DNA from: Actinomycetota bacterium
Lineage (GTDB): Bacteria; Actinomycetota; Thermoleophilia; UBA2241
NCBI GenBank assembly: GCA_003157715.1
Contig: PMKK01000157.1
Span: forward strand, 1-6,647
DNA: 6,647 bases
Direction: 5' to 3'
Below are positions 5,778-6,647 of the stretch, one piece after another (positions within the stretch are counted from its first letter, which is position 1; every line of letters starts with the position of its first letter). A program made the translations under genes and the position numbers. Under the pieces are notes generated by a model. It did no database searches and was not told where the DNA came from. It worked only from the letters and a program-made list of their open reading frames with translations.

Positions 5778-6647
5778 ATGAGCGCCTATCTGAACGTCCA
5801 GCGCGCCGCCCGGCGGCTCGGCGTGTCCCCGGTGACCATCCGTCGCTGGACGGCGACGGGATTTCTGCCCTGCACGCGCACCGCCGGCGGCCACCGGCGG
5901 ATCGCCGTCGACGACATCGAGGAGCTCGCCCGGGCGATCGGCGGCAGCTCGCAGCTCGCCGCCCGGCGCGCCCGCGAGCGCGAGCTCGATACCATCGTCG
6001 AGACCTCGATCGCCGTGGCCAGCGAGGTCGACCTGCAGCCGCTGCTGGCCGAGATCGCGCGCCGCGTCACGCATCTGCTCGATTGCGACTTCTGCGCGGT
6101 GTCGACCTACGACCGCGAGCTCCGGCTGGTGCGCGCCTTGGCCGAGTACGACGCGACCGGCAAGCGCCTGCCGGACACGGAGACCTACGACGTGCGCCAG
6201 TACCCGCTCACGCGCAAGGTGCTCGACGAGCACACCGCGGCGATGGTCAACATCGACGACCCGCACGCCGACGCGGCCGAGGTCGCCAGCCTGCGCGCCG
6301 GCGGCGACCGCAGCCTGCTCATGCTCCCGCTGGTGTACCGCGGCGAGGCGATCGGCTTGCTCGAAGCCAGCGACGCCCGGCGCGCCCGGCGGTACGGCCG
6401 TCAGGAGCTGCGACTCTGCCAGGCGGTGGCCGGTCAGGCCGCGGTGGCGCTGCACAACACCTCGCTGCGCGCCGCGTCGCGCTCGGGACGCGACGATCTG
6501 GCGGCGCTGCGCGACGCCCTGCGCGATGTCGCCGGACCGCTCTCAGCGGCCCTCGCCGCGCCCGGCGAGCAGGCGGTACTCGATGGCCTCGCGCGGTCGA
6601 TCCGCGAGGTGCTGGGGGCAGTCTCGTGCGTGGTCGCCACGCCGCGC
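5778..6647 (+). CDS. MerR/excisionase-type HTH plus GAF-domain transcriptional regulator (C-terminus cut by window edge)
   Basis: The frame is open from ATG 5778 to the window end, giving 290 residues of a longer protein. Residues 3-50 form a MerR/excisionase-like winged HTH: YLNVQRAARRLGVSPVTIRRW, then the wing TRTAGGHRRIAVDDIEEL. A basic linker helix (about 58-72) leads to a GAF domain at about 73-235, with LLDCDFCAVSTYDREL, a central LPLVYRGEAIGLLEASDA and the closing helix ELRLCQAVAGQAAVALHN. A second GAF-like domain seems to start near residue 265 (EQAVLDGLARSIREVLGA). GAF domains sense small ligands, redox state or nitric oxide, so this is probably a ligand-responsive DNA-binding protein; a GGDEF or kinase output could still follow beyond the edge. 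It is transcribed away from the oxidoreductase-permease unit and may control it or itself. No Shine-Dalgarno is present; the start is set by the HTH beginning and the leaderless promoter. Confidence 0.85.
   Translation, partial: MSAYLNVQRAARRLGVSPVTIRRWTATGFLPCTRTAGGHRRIAVDDIEELARAIGGSSQLAARRARERELDTIVETSIAVASEVDLQPLLAEIARRVTHLLDCDFCAVSTYDRELRLVRALAEYDATGKRLPDTETYDVRQYPLTRKVLDEHTAAMVNIDDPHADAAEVASLRAGGDRSLLMLPLVYRGEAIGLLEASDARRARRYGRQELRLCQAVAGQAAVALHNTSLRAASRSGRDDLAALRDALRDVAGPLSAALAAPGEQAVLDGLARSIREVLGAVSCVVATPR

Noticed and set aside
5555..5779. 75-residue N-terminal extension of the saccharopine-dehydrogenase-like protein
   Set aside because: The Rossmann fold normally starts within a few residues of the N-terminus, and an SD-like AAGG precedes ATG 5554/5548. 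The extension spans the promoter and repeat region and would overlap the divergent start.
5670..6455. Minus-strand 261-codon open frame opposite the HTH-GAF gene
   Set aside because: The plus strand shows a clear HTH and GAF domain; the minus translation is Arg/Gly/Val-rich with no family resemblance.

Overview
This is a high-GC bacterial window. It holds six protein-coding genes, two of them cut by the window edges. Five lie on the minus strand, and the sixth is divergent on the plus strand at the right end. I see no rRNA, tRNA, CRISPR array, insertion sequence, phage gene or origin. The high GC content, GC-rich third codon positions, a TANNNT-type -10 box placed for a leaderless transcript and the mix of families suggest an Actinomycetota-like chromosome. 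That placement is an inference with modest confidence.

Layout from left to right: a DUF1269-type small membrane protein (minus, C-terminus missing); a TetR-family repressor (minus); an aldehyde dehydrogenase (minus) that ends 6 bases before the TetR start; a 142-base gap with a promoter-like element and a near-perfect palindromic operator candidate; an APC-superfamily amino acid/polyamine permease (minus); a saccharopine-dehydrogenase-fold oxidoreductase (minus) 52 bases upstream of the permease; a 223-base divergent intergenic region with a repeated TCGAACTT motif; and a MerR/excisionase-type HTH plus GAF regulator (plus, C-terminus missing), probably translated from a leaderless mRNA.

The four central genes read as a small catabolic module in two transcription units. 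Unit one is oxidoreductase then permease. Unit two is aldehyde dehydrogenase then TetR repressor. The simplest shared pathway is import of lysine or a polyamine, oxidation of an amino group to a semialdehyde by the saccharopine-dehydrogenase-like enzyme, and oxidation of that aldehyde to the acid by the ALDH. In the lysine version this is the lysine 6-dehydrogenase to 2-aminoadipate route. The permease looks more like polyamine/LAT-type transporters, so the substrate is not settled by sequence alone. The TetR protein probably controls at least the ALDH unit through the palindrome, and the divergent GAF regulator may control the oxidoreductase-permease unit. Nothing here is clearly a novel defence or mobile system. 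The points most worth checking are the enzyme set, the operator, the leaderless start and the repeated motif in the divergent promoter region.
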